This document shows positions 47,197 through 59,005 of a stretch of DNA of 64,000 nt, one piece after another. How positions within the stretch are numbered: position 1 is the stretch's first letter; the number at the start of each line of letters is the position of its first letter. The notes beneath the pieces are model-generated. The model had not been told where the DNA came from. It did not search any database and saw only the letters and a program-made list of their open reading frames with translations. The translations under genes were made by a program, and so were the position numbers. This DNA comes from Henckelia pumila (lineage: Eukaryota > Streptophyta > Magnoliopsida > Lamiales > Gesneriaceae), in the NCBI RefSeq assembly GCF_033568475.1, contig NC_133120.1:49841751-49905750 (forward strand), in the 5' to 3' direction.

Positions 47197-48021
47197 ATGA
47201 TCTACAATGTCTTTAGTATTGAACATTTTCCTAAAGTTTTAACATATTGATATCATATTTGAAAAACTAAAATAGTACTTATGTTTACATCAACAATCTG
47301 AAAATAGTATCATTGGACTCCGGTAATACATATTTATTATCATATTTTCATCAATACATGCTAACTGATAATCCATATACAATTGATGATAAATGATTAT
47401 CAACTCAGTTTATACAATATGGTTGATTTTAATAATAGGAGTATGACTTAAAAACAATTTAGGTTAAGGGTAAAGGTGAATTTTTAATTTGATCATGAAC
47501 CAATTAAGCTAGTAACTACAATGGTTCATGTTCCATTTTTTTCAATTTATCAATATTTTGTGTACCAAAATGAATTTTACTTGAAAAAATAAATAAATTT
47601 TACATAACATTTTAACATTGTCTTCACTCTACACATGCACTTGCATGAAGCATTATTTATGTGTACATCAAATAAAGGATCAAATGTAGATACTTGTGTG
47701 TGTGTGTGTGTATATATATATATAAATGAAATTTTAAAAGGTTTTATAATTTCTTATAAAGAACTCTATATGCGCAAATTTCTTTATTTCTTAAAATAAA
47801 AAATGGATAAAAATTGAAATAAATGCAAATTTGTGGGTTAGAATCTCTAGATGATCCCTTGATTCCTCTTTCAATGAAATTTTTTGTATAATTTAAATTT
47901 CTTGAGTATTTGATCTTCGTGAAAGATGATTTGATGTTTTGATAACGTTAATTTGATTGGTTAACATCTTGGTATTGAATTAATCTTAAAAGTTTGGGAA
48001 CAATGCGATGAACACTTTGAA
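47197..48021. other. AT-rich intergenic DNA with a (TG)n(TA)n run
   Basis: Microsatellite at 47695-47723. Nothing else recognised. Confidence 0.5.
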
Positions 48022-48254
48022 TCGCTTCTTGAACTTTGTTGATCTTCTTGAATTTGATGAATTTGAGGAAGAACACTATCTTCTTAAATTTTATGAAGAA
48101 CACAATATTTTTGAATTTCACGAAGAACATGATCTTCTTTAATCTGAGGAAGAACATGATCTTCTTGAATTTGGGATGAATTTTTTTTTTTTAAAAAACA
48201 TGAACTTTTGAATTCGATTCATTTGATGAAGAACACGATCTTCTTGAATTTGAT
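48022..48254. repeat. 27-bp minisatellite
   Basis: Units with GAAGAACAY at 48068, 48095, 48122 and 48149, exactly 27 bp apart, each followed by a CTTCTTGAATTT-like segment. A further unit (GAAGAACACGATCTTCTTG) follows near 48226 after a T-rich insertion. On the + strand each unit can encode nine residues like EEHDLLEFD, but stops interrupt it. Confidence 0.75.
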
Positions 48255-48436
48255 AAACAATGAGTTTTGTGGTTTTCGAGTCAATAAATATATTTATTTC
48301 TAGTTTATTGATTTTTTGTGATTAAAAAATCTTCATATTAAATTAAATTTAAATTTTTAACTAGATATAAAAAAAAATGTAAGATGAAATTTTTGAAACG
48401 AGAGCTGTACGGATAAAAATATAATTTATAATTTAA

Positions 48437-48751
48437 AGGGAAATTTGCTTTTTTGTTCCTGTAAGTTTGTTAGTTTGCGATTTTGGTCTTTTAGATTTTC
48501 ATGTTTCAGTTTTAGTCAATTATCTTTAATTTTTTTGGAAATTTTATTTTTTTTTCCAATATGGTGCTGATGTGGCACTATTGTAGTGCTGATGTGGAGC
48601 TGACGTGTATATTGTCAAGTAAGCATTTTCGAAGAAAAAAAGACTGAAATTGCCAAAAATCAGAACATGCATAACTAAAACTGAAATATGAAAACATAGA
48701 GGACCGAAATCGCAAAGTGATAAACATATATGACCAAAATTGCAGTTTTTC
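48437..48751. mobile_element. MULE-type foldback MITE, 315 bp, 9-bp target duplication
   Basis: ATAATTTAA flanks both sides exactly (48428-48436, 48752-48760). The arms share GCGATTTTGGTC / GACCGAAATCGC and TTTCAGTTTTAGTC / AACTAAAACTGAAA. The centre has TGCTGATGTGGAGCTGACGT. It is the best-preserved member of the family seen at 2040 and 43040. Confidence 0.8.
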
Positions 48752-48760
48752 ATAATTTAA

Positions 48761-51299
48761 ATTATGGAATGCAGTATAATTTATCTTTCGTCATCAATGC
48801 ATTATATAAAATCTATGGAATAAATTGTGTCATTCTATCAGTTGAATTTTCATACAGTCCCTTGGTAGCTATATATTATTATCGTTATTAGTCATCCATA
48901 TTCCAATAATTATAGGTTCCTAATAGTTGTCATATTTAATATATTATTAAAATGTGGTAATTAAATTAATGATCACCAATTGATAATAAAATAAGTTGAC
49001 CTTTGGGGTCGGTCAAGTAATGGGAATGGGTTGGATACTATTTAAAAATTATTTTATATATTTTGAGAAAAAAAAATTATACATAAAATTATTTTTTTAG
49101 TCAAACTCTTTTGTTTTGCGTAATTACGTTGAACTCAAATAATACAAAGTTGAGATAATAATTTGGACACGAAAAGCTTCCCACCATTCGTCTTTCTCAA
49201 GGTTTTTTTTTTCCCACGAAAGCTAGCTTGTTAAGAACGACGAGGTTTTTAGAGGGAGTTCATGAGCTTGAATGAACAACTTTTGAAATTTTCAGCTGAT
49301 TGACTTGGGTTAACAAAACACAATCAAGTTATGTCAACTCGCCAAAAATGCAAATGAGCAAGGTTGTTTATGTGTGGAAAAAAAACTTGTGATCTCCATT
49401 GAACCCAAAATGATACTTAAATGGAAATTGGCAGAGTACGTATGTAAAACAATAAAATTACAAGACAGTAGATTGTTTATGGAAGTTCGTCGAAATGCGA
49501 TGTAATTCTTCTAAGTCTCTCTTATTCTATTTTCAAAAAGATTTTCACAAGAAGATTTTGGTGATTACAAGAAATTTGCAACTACCCACCTCGGCTTGAA
49601 TTTACGAAACTTTTTCTAACCGAAACTCCTAGCCTGTCAAACTTAATCTCAATTTGTGCATCAGGAATCCTTCTCACAATTACAAGTATTTTAGAATCAA
49701 TTTTAACTAATACACATGAAAGATCCTCAATTGATCATATATATATATCAAATACAAGGTGTGCTTGAGAATTCATCTTGGATGTACTTCGATCGGTGAG
49801 GTGTGCTGAAAATCGGCACAATGTACTTAAGAAATCTTGAAGTGAAAAATTTCCAGATCTCCTAAGTTCAAATGTAGATCTTATTGATGGGAGAGTATCA
49901 AACTTCCAAATTTGATAGACTCTTTGGATCGTTAACTGACTGATGACAAAAATGGTATCCTGTAGCACATTTCCCTTACAAGTTTCTCGAAATAATACAA
50001 TCGGTAAGGGCGCGAGAGACTAACTATCTAACGACTTTTGTATTGTACGGTATGGGACGGTACGCATATTGGCACAAGGCTGATATGGACTGTACCAAAT
50101 TATATGTTTGTTGTACAATAATCGTGATCATGAGACTCAAAGGCTCTAATATAATGGTTGCCAAATTTACACATATTTCGTCACCCAAAATGAAGCAATT
50201 GATTTTATTATGTATACTTTATTACATATGTATGTTTGTTGAGTCTTTAAACTTACTATACTTGAATGATGCAGATGAAAATAAAGAAGTTAATGATTTA
50301 ATAGATCGATGATCATGGAGCTGAGTAGTCGAGGAGGCGATAAGGAGTTTGTGATACCCATGATCAATTTTTCGATATATTAAATAAACTATATTTTTAT
50401 GATATTTATTTTTACATAATAGCAAAACAAAATTAAGATTGTATTATTTTAGATTTAATTGGTACTTTTGCTTAAATATATAGTTTACGATTTGTTTTTT
50501 TTCTATATGTTTTTGATGAAAAGTATAATTATTTTCTTAAATGATATATTATTGTTTGAATATTTAATTAGACATTATATAACAATTAATCAATAAAACA
50601 TAACTTCTTTCTAGAATTCTAAAAAACCCTATTCATAACTCATGTCCTATCATTATTTCATCCGTCCATATCCATAAAATCACATGATTCCTATTTGATT
50701 CTACATTTTCATCGAAAAATATTTAATTTTCAAATTAGATTATTAGTTTATTTCAGATTAATAGATATTGTGTTTTAGTTGTTGTATCCAAATTTTTTTT
50801 ATTTTCCGGTCAATCAAAATATGTAATTGTTCTCTAACGTATTATAATTATTAATTAGGTAATTAATTGGTCTTTATTTTTTTAAATTAATCATAAGTAC
50901 ATCTTTGAAATTCCTAACACTCACTAAGCATGAACCCACGTCCAAGGCTACATTCTTGTTCATTAAATTATATTCTTTCTTCAAAAGTATATGAAAGTCA
51001 TTTGCTTTTGTAGATTAACGTTTTTTTGTATTTAATATAGAATTATTATTATTGTAACTCCTTTTTCATAAATTACTATCAATATGGGTAATAACTTCTC
51101 CTAATTAATTTTTTTTACCTTTCATGTCCCTTGTCTCGTGTATATAAATCTCCATTCTCATTACGGAATCCAAAAATTCATCATCCACCAAGAATTCCTT
51201 TTTTCTTGTTGTCACCTTGTATCTCTAATTGACATCACAACATTTATAAATTTCTCTTTTTCATATGTCCAATATTAGCTATGCTCTTCATATTCAAAT
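48761..51299. other. AT-rich intergenic DNA, no gene recognised
   Basis: Short frames at 49735-49968 (-) and 50043-50312 (+) carry no recognised motif. A TATA-like GTGTATATAAATC near 51139 may belong to the Copia C LTR or to unrelated DNA. Confidence 0.4.
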
Positions 51300-51646
51300 T
51301 TTTCTTCATTTTTATCTGGTGAGGGAATTAAGTAAAGGGGTGTGTGTTTGGGAAAACACTCAGCAAGTGTGGACCGATCGTGCATAACAAACACCAAATA
51401 AGCATAGGTAAGAAAATACGGGACATCACAAGTTGAGTCTCCGAACATCCATAAAAAATTTTTGTGTTACTTAATTTCTCAGTCAGTCATTTGATAATTG
51501 TTTAATCTGTTATTTGATCTATTTTCACACTTAATATCAAGTTGGTCGATTAACATCGACATACGAGAAATACTAGAGTTCAGTTGTTAATTAGAACAGA
51601 ACTCACAACTGGAATAGCAAACCAATCGATGTCCAACCGATCCCCA
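51300..51646 (+). repeat. Probable 3' part of the Copia C LTR
   Basis: Ends CGATCCCCA four bases before a primer-binding site. No partner LTR was found in the window, so the left limit is not known. Confidence 0.4.
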
Positions 51647-51650
51647 AATG

Positions 51651-51667
51651 TGGTATCAGAGCAAGGC
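51651..51667 (+). other. Copia C primer-binding site
   Basis: TGGTATCAGAGCAAGGC, an exact initiator methionine tRNA complement followed by the AAGGC often seen in plant Copia elements. Confidence 0.85.
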
Positions 51668-52629
51668 TTTCTTCTCGTTTTTGAACATATTCAAATGGAT
51701 ACATTTGGAGAAATTGCTAAGAGCTTCTGGTACAACACACTGGACAAATGCACTAACAAAACTATTGAGGCATGCTCTACTGCTAAGAACATTTGGCAGC
51801 AACTAATCAAGCTAGGTGATAAAGATGAGAAGACTGAGGAGAGCAGAGGTCCACTAATTGAGCCCATGGAATAACCTTTATGCTCAAACAATTCTAATCC
51901 AAATGATGACGAGAACATGAGTCAACCAATCCTGTCAACTGAATCACTCAAAAAATGCTCAACTGAACCAATTACTTATATTGAAGAATCTTGTTGTTCA
52001 GTTAGCTCATCAAGATACTCCGATGAAGAAGAAGATAGTTATTTCATGGCTCATGGTGATGAGTTGTTCACCAGTGAACAAGTGTCCAACCAACCATCTA
52101 CAAGTGGACAAGTATTTGATTTTGAATCTAATGTGTTTACACGAGAATAATTAGCCAAAGCACTACACGATATGGCTCATGAGTACCAAAAACTGTGTGT
52201 AGCATTTGAGGAAGTCAAATCAAAGAAAAAGGATATGCCAAACACCTCAACTGAACCCGATTAGGAAATGTCAGTTGAGAAGATCAGTCTAGAGTCAGAG
52301 ATTGTAAGCTCAAGACTGAAGATAATAAGCGACAAGTGGAAAGTCAGCAGTTAAAATCGAAATCAGAGGCTAAACAAATGATAAGCACCTGGAACAAGTA
52401 CTCAGCCCTGTTGACTGAAATGCAAGAGTCACAGAAGCCTGTTGGAGATAAAACTGGTCTTGGCTTTGGTGACAATTACTGCAAAACAACTAAGATAGGT
52501 ACTCAATCATTCCTAGACAAAAACACCTCAAAATATGTGAAATTTGTTAAGTCTAGCATGATACATGAAGGTCTTGAACCAAAGGTTCATGTAAGTCAAC
52601 CAATATGTAGGACCGAGCGCTAGCTACTT

Positions 52630-52806
52630 AACCAAAAGTTATAGCTGGTGGTAATGGTGCAACTCAAATCTTTTAAACCGTGCAGCTGTCCAAGCGCCAT
52701 GGTTCTATTTTACCCCAATAATCTTCCTCCCAATAATTGCACTCCTTGCAATCAATGGTAATCGAACACATGACCTAATTGTACGATCGAGCGCTTGCGC
52801 TTTACC
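52630..52806 (-). mobile_element. tRNA-like SINE, full copy
   Basis: Minus strand: GGTAAAGCGCAAGCGCTCGA (A-box region), GGTCATGTGTTCGATTACC (B-box region, about 40 nt downstream), tail GGTTTAAAAGATTTGAGTTG and CACCATTACCACCAGC. Confidence 0.7.
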
Positions 52807-52915
52807 AAAATTTATAGCCGGTGGTAATGGTGCAACTCAAATATTTTAAACCGTACAACCACTCAAACTTCATGGTTCGATCGCTCTACTCAGTAGGGAC
52901 AATTATTGCACCCCA
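52807..52915 (-). mobile_element. Second SINE copy, tail only, head-to-tail with the first
   Basis: Minus strand GTGCAATAATTGTCCCTACT, GATCGAACCATGAAG, TTTGAGTTGCACCATTACC, then TTTTGGTAAAG, where the next copy begins. Confidence 0.6.
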
Positions 52916-54622
52916 ACACAATATCTCAACCAATTAAAAACACTTTTTCATCGAGGTTTTGTTTATGTATAACCAAAGATTTCTATGTCTAATTGGAACA
53001 AATATAGACCAATTTGGTCTAGACATGGTCAAGAAAGACATAGCTCTATGAAGGTACATCATAGAACATCTCATTTAGAAAATAAACCAGTTCAAAATAA
53101 ATATTGGAGGTCTAACATGACATATAGTCGGGAAAAATACCTTCTATACACACACAACATGTTGCATATCATGCACATCATTCAAAGTTTCAAACACAAC
53201 TGATTATACACAACCTTGGAGGAATACAATCAGTGGTTGACCAATTAGGTTGATCCAAGTCTTGATTCCAAAAGGATTAATCCCAACTGGACCCAAGTAA
53301 AAATGGGTCAGTTTCAGTGCTTATATAGTAACAACAGAAGATGAAAACTAGCACCACGATTGATTATCCAAATGAACTAAAGATGATTGAAAAAAGAAAT
53401 CAGTTCAACATTCACGAGCCTATCAATCTCAATAAGACAAAGTTTGAAGAGGAACATCAGTCGATGCAATTTTTCTTTGGGACTCAGTTTAGGGGTAATT
53501 GATTTAGAAAGAACAAAGCTTCAAGATGCCCAAACAGACATGGATTCAGGGGGAATATTGTTACAAGTGAATAAAGACTAGAGCATAACTCGACTGAACA
53601 ACACGCCACAACTCATACCTTAAATTTCTTACCTCTATTTCTTTTCAATGTTCTTTTGTGATCTATTAATTGCTTTAATCTCAAATTGGACGACTGAGTT
53701 GGCTTAAAATTTCAAATGACTGGCTCAACTGAATTTACGTTAGGTACTGTCAAAAGAGGAAGAGACGTAATGATGATGCATATAAGAATGGAAACTGAAG
53801 ACAAAAAGTGTATTAATAGCACTGCAAAAAAAATATCAATCAAGAATACAACTAGAGATTAACAAGTGCAGAAGACAATCATGAGAAAGAATTCACTCTA
53901 ACACAAAATCAGTTGAGAGGACATCAACTGATCATAATAGAATGGATCTACATGCATTTACTGATGATAAGTCTATGTACGTTCCAAAACCAGTCATCAA
54001 AGCTTCACAAGAAGGACTGATACAGAGAACTGCTGGTTCCACTGAAGTTTTCGTCAACATATTGAAGATTGCAATCAAATATCATATGACACTAAGTAGA
54101 GATAATAATATTTGATGGTATTTGAAAACAAAAGAGGAAAAAAATATGTGGAGCAATCTTGAAGATGGTGAATATATATCTTGAAGACGATGAAGATCAG
54201 TCTAAGAGCAAAACAAAAGAGAAGAACTGAAAATAAGAATTGAAGATGCCAAGGCTTCTATCTGATAGCAGTTACCAAAGGATTTTTGTTGCGTGATTTT
54301 TTCTCACAAGCGTACGGTGTCAAGTTTTAATATAGAAAATGAGTCCAACTCGATCCCACAGAGAATGAATAAAATGATCTTATATTAAATATTTGCAACT
54401 AACAAAATCTTATTCCTATTTAGAGCTACAAAGATGATTTGAATTTAATTAACTTAAAATTGCAATGAATAAAATTAATTAACTATGAGTTCAGAAGACG
54501 AAAGTTTAATGAGAGAAAAATTCTAGAAGTTCGATTTCACTTGACTATCAACCAGTTAAATTTCTAAAGAAATCTATGTCGTAAATTCTTCTAGTTTACT
54601 AACCAAGAATTCAATTATTTTC

Positions 54623-57600
54623 TTGTAACGTCCCAAAATTTATTTCCGAATTAATTGATAATTAAAATAATTATTGAGTTGGAAAAATAATTATTACTGT
54701 CAAATGAGTTATAAAGTGTATTTACAAAATACATGTGTCAATTAGTCAATGAGTTTGACTATTTTTGGATATCTGATAATATTGGCATTTTGAGATATTT
54801 ATTGATATAATGAAATTAAAATAATTATTTATGCCAGATAATTTAATTTAAAAGAATATTTGACCGAGTTAACTGGTCAAAGTCAATAATTTCAGAAATT
54901 GGTGTTTATAGAGGTTGGGTGTGTGTACCGGAAAAATATTAAAATGGAGACTAATTTTGCCAGTTGGATACCAGATAAATTAGTGCTGATCAGAAAATTT
55001 TTGATTTTCTATAGATCGCAAAATACACACCGAAACACACTCAAGAAAACACAGACCAAAGATTTTCTCTCGATTATTTTCCCAATTTTAGAAATTACTG
55101 TAGCACGTCGACAAGATGTCATCGCCGACCGTTCACCGGAGCTTCGATCAAAGATCCGAACGGTAATATTGTAGCCAAGATCAAGAAAAATCTATTGGTA
55201 TAAAGAAATAGAAAATCCAACGGTTGGATCGCCGGGAAATTGACGATGAACAGACGAGTTTGGCGAAGGTACTATTCATCATCTTCTTCGTCAGAAAATT
55301 TGCGATTCACGCTCGTTGTTGTTGGTTTTTGAGTTGTTAGATGATAATAGATGATGTGTAGAACATTTTCTAAGAGTTTGGTAGCTTATTTCGGCGTATA
55401 TTGTGCAAATCGGAGATTTTAAACTTCGCCGGAGTTGCCTCGTTTTTCTCAGATCCCGGCCGCTTTGGAGCTCCGATCTGGTCGTAGCTTAGTGCGTTGG
55501 ATTCGTCTCGTTGAGCTCTACAACCCTGCCAAATTTCGTAATTTTTGGAGAAGTTTTGCATCGCCGCCGCCGGACCGCCGCGTCGCCGCCGTCTTCTTCG
55601 ATTTACCGGCGACCTCCGATGAGTTAACCATTTTTGATCGTTTGGACGTGATAGATCCGAATATCCAAGTTTCGAGTCGTGATTCAAAATCGTTAAGCGG
55701 TGAGAGCACAATAAAGTTTGATACTTTTTGGTCAAAGTTTGACCAGAGTTGACCAGGGTTGACTTTTGACTATCATATGATTTTTCGCAGATCGGAAGCC
55801 CGTTGAGGATAATTAGAGGCAGAAATAACCAGATTAGGGATTTGATCCTCCAGAATTGGATAATTATGAGATTTTCGAGTCCCGATATATGCAACCGCAA
55901 CTGTATAGGTTTTTCGTGCGTTTTAAACACAAAAGCATGTTATACCCTTCCTTTCTCATATCATTTAGATCAGTATATTCACTATTTTTATTATTAAATT
56001 GTGTCCTTGCATTTGTATGTGGATATAGTAACTCAAATTTTAACTCATGCATCATTCGTGTTTTTATGTATTGTGAATGATATTTCTGTCATGGCTAGTT
56101 TTTAGTTGTTGTTCACTGGTTTGATGGTTGAGTCAGGTTTCTTTGGGTCTTGGTTTAATATAGCTTGAACTAGTGTCGGCTAGGTGAACATGGGATGGTT
56201 GTAAGGTTGGCTACCTAACGGGCAAGGCTCGGGCAAGCAGGTTGTCCGGGTCGGGTCAAGTGAATTAGGGTCATATGTATGGGTCTGGGTATGGGTCTCG
56301 GTTATTTTATTTTGGGCCGGGTAATTTATTTAGGAGTCCAAGTGTTAAGTTTATTTTATTGGGCCAAGTTTATTTTTTATTGGGTCAAGTCTGTTTATTG
56401 GGCCCAGTATGTTTATTGGACCAAATTTATTTGATGGACCAAGTTTGTTTATTGGGTCAAGTTTGTTCATTGGTCCAAGTTGTCGGGCCAAACTTGTTGG
56501 GCTTAAGATATTAATGAGACTTAATATATTAATTGGACTAAATTTGTTATGGGCCTAAGTTGTTTTAATTTATTTGGTTGAACTAAGTTTTTAGTTGGGT
56601 TAAGTATTTTAATTGAGCCAATCTAAGTATTATTGGGTCAATTTAAGTGTGATTGAGCTAATCTAAGTATTATTGGGTCAATAAGTATTAATGGGTCAGT
56701 CTAAGTGTTAACAAACAAATCTAAGTTTAAGGACTTTAGTTAAGGGGGTGCAGCAACACGAACTAGCTAGTGACAAACAAAATAGTCCGTAAATATATAT
56801 TTAATTGATGTTATATATATATTTTCATATATGTATGATTTTTATTATGAAAAATGAATTAAATATATATTTACGGGCAAAATTTTAAGAAAATGATATT
56901 TCTAAGTTCATGATTCATGCATGTATTTTATGATGAGATAACGGGCATGTAAAGAAAATATTTTTGGGAAGTTGAAGTGATTTGTGACAAAAACGGGACT
57001 GGAGGTCGGGATACCGGACTCGATGACCTTTCCACTTACGATTATGAGCATATGGATCCCCAAAGGTTGGGTGAAGTGGCATAGGGCGTTAGGGGTATAC
57101 CCCACAGGCCGCCACCACGTACAATGGATTTAGATTGATCAATCGAATTAGGTTACACTTCACTGATATGACAAACAGAAAATGATTTATATGTTTTATG
57201 ACATGCCAATGCTTATGTTATGTATTATGTTACGTATTATGTTATGATTTAGATTACGACGCAGTTTATGCATACGATTTTACGATCATGCATGCATTAG
57301 AATTCTCATGTTATTTTTATATACATTATGTGCTTGGATGTGGTTTTATTTAGTAGTATTCATTATTAAAGGTAGAGCGTGCTGGGCCTTTAGGCTCACT
57401 AGATCTAAATGGTGTGCATGTGAGTTTTATGTTATCCAGGAGGTTGTGGTCCCGACTGATGGTGAAGACCTCTGTGCATCCGTGGCGAGCTAGCACACCC
57501 GTGACCTTCGCCAGCTCATGGTTTTAGTTGATTTAGTTTATGATGAGATATTTTATGTATTGAGCTATTTTTCGCACATGTTTACTATTTCTCATTAGTT

Positions 57601-57839
57601 TGCATACTTTTGAGATTATAGCCATTTGCATGGATTTTAACATGTTCGATTTTTTAAAGTTTTAAGATGCAATCGATTTTTATTATGCATTAAATTTTAT
57701 GAAAATCTATTTTAATTATAGATGCATATATGTATGGGCATATATGTAATAAAAAAAATCCTTCGAGTTTTGGTTCGTTTCATTTGGTATAGTTATTTTA
57801 ATTGCCAATTAATTCGGAAATAAATTTTGAGACGTTACA
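54623..57839 (+). mobile_element. Solo LTR, 3.2 kb, related to the Tekay element, with ~50-bp terminal inverted repeats
   Basis: Begins TGTAACGTCCCAAAATTTAT and ends with the inverse (ATAAATTTTGAGACGTTACA). The inverted match extends about 50 bp with three or four changes. The 3' third (56750-57780) is similar to the Tekay LTR at 18085-19200. TTTCT before and TTTTT after may be a worn 5-bp duplication. It contains a run of TTATTGGGTCAAGTTTG-like repeats at 56350-56700. It lies inside the Athila LTR, which continues on both sides. Confidence 0.8.
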
Positions 57840-58489
57840 TTTTTACTACCTTTTCCAAGTTGATTAAGTAGAAGTTCGTATCTAACATCAAACTCAATAT
57901 TCCTATCAAAGTTTAGATATCAGATTCGGTAAATAAGCACAAAAATTCTTACAATGGATTCAATGGAGTTATAGGCCTCTCGAACTCTATAAACACCAAC
58001 GATGGATGTTTCTATGGTCATATTCAAAATCCTCTCTTCCGAGTGCTAGATTTCAAATAAATATAACAATTCAACTAGTGATCAGTTAATTGAAAGCAAT
58101 AAATTTAGAAAAACACAAATAAAATGAATAAAAAATTCTAATATATTAATCAAAATATCAAAAACACGGTCTCAAGTCAAGCTACGTCGTCCCTCTAGAC
58201 AAAGGAATTAGTTCCTAACAAAAATAAAAATCAAACAAAGCATGTTGTTGAACATCATTTAAAAATCAAGAGAAATAAAGAAATAAAAACGAAAGTAGAT
58301 GATGCTTCTCCGTCCCCGAAAGTCGCCTCGTCCGTCTTCGTGCCAAGATTATTTATTCTCCGTTCTCCTTGATATCTAGCAGTCAATAGCCGTAAGAAAA
58401 CTGATGCAAACCCTCGATCCTCCATCAAATTAGCCAAGCAATCCTTTTAAAATTCGAGACATAAAAGCTTCCAAAAATAAAGCAAGTCG

Positions 58490-58605
58490 GGAGCGGGTGC
58501 GCCGCAACAATTTTTCTTTGGCGCAGGTGCGCTGATCGGCGTCACATCTTCGGAAATAAAGAGCTCTAGGGCGCGGGTGCGCCCTGTGTTGTTCCTTCTT
58601 GTGCA
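58490..58605. repeat. GGTGCGCC repeats in the second Athila LTR
   Basis: GAGCGGGTGCGCCGC, GGCGCAGGTGCGCTG and GGCGCGGGTGCGCCC within 115 bp, in a part of the LTR comparable to that holding the ACGGACC repeats in the other Athila LTR. Confidence 0.6.
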
Positions 58606-59005
58606 GAATTCTTGAAAAAAAAAATCATATCTTGAGTTCTAGGTGTTGGATCGAGTTGAAATTTGGACAACAACTTTTAAACATCTAATATTATTTTCTG
58701 AAAGGTGGAGATTGGATTTGGATCTCTTTAGATTTGCCAATAATTTCTAGACACTTGCTGCTTTCGTGATTCCTTCATGCGCCTATTCTCGGTACTCCGA
58801 CTTTGATATTCGCACTTCTTTTTACTTCAATCTTATCTCTTTATCCCTATTTAATCTATTTCAGTTCTTTTACATGTCAAAATTGATTGTTACCTAAATT
58901 CATGCAAACAACACAAACAAACACAAAAACGCATAATATCGCTCGATACATAACAAAGGCCAAGATAAATCATATGAAATATAAGTACAAAAATTGCACT
59001 TATCA

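Larger units (their letters stand above)
51651..54286 (+). pseudogene. Copia C gag remnant
   Basis: Gag pieces: TKNIWQQL-like AKNIWQQLIKLGDKDEK; SSSRYSDEEEDSYFMAHGDE; NKYSALLTEMQES followed by DKTGLGFGDNYCK, the usual gag coiled-coil end; then a KGLIPTGPK-like segment near 53270. Stops and frame changes are frequent. Two SINE copies interrupt it. No integrase or reverse transcriptase was recognised up to 54286. Confidence 0.65.
54287..59005 (-). repeat. 3' LTR of the second Athila-like element, split by a solo LTR
   Basis: Minus-strand start TGATAAGTGCAATTTT at 59005, end ACGCAACA at 54287. Without the insertion at 54623-57839 it measures about 1.5 kb, like the LTR at 22707-24235. CTCGATCCCACAGAG near 54350 matches TCGATCCCACAAAG of the other LTR at 22784. 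Confidence 0.75.

Noticed and set aside
52757-52806. Possible tRNA gene (A- and B-box-like words)
   Set aside because: No cloverleaf or acceptor stem can be drawn, and the same unit recurs with a long non-tRNA tail; it is a SINE head.
57776-57792. TTTCA followed by TGGTAT, taken at first as LTR end plus primer-binding site
   Set aside because: The true end is GACGTTACA at 57839, which aligns with the Tekay LTR end and restores the Athila LTR on the far side; the TGGTAT match is only six bases.
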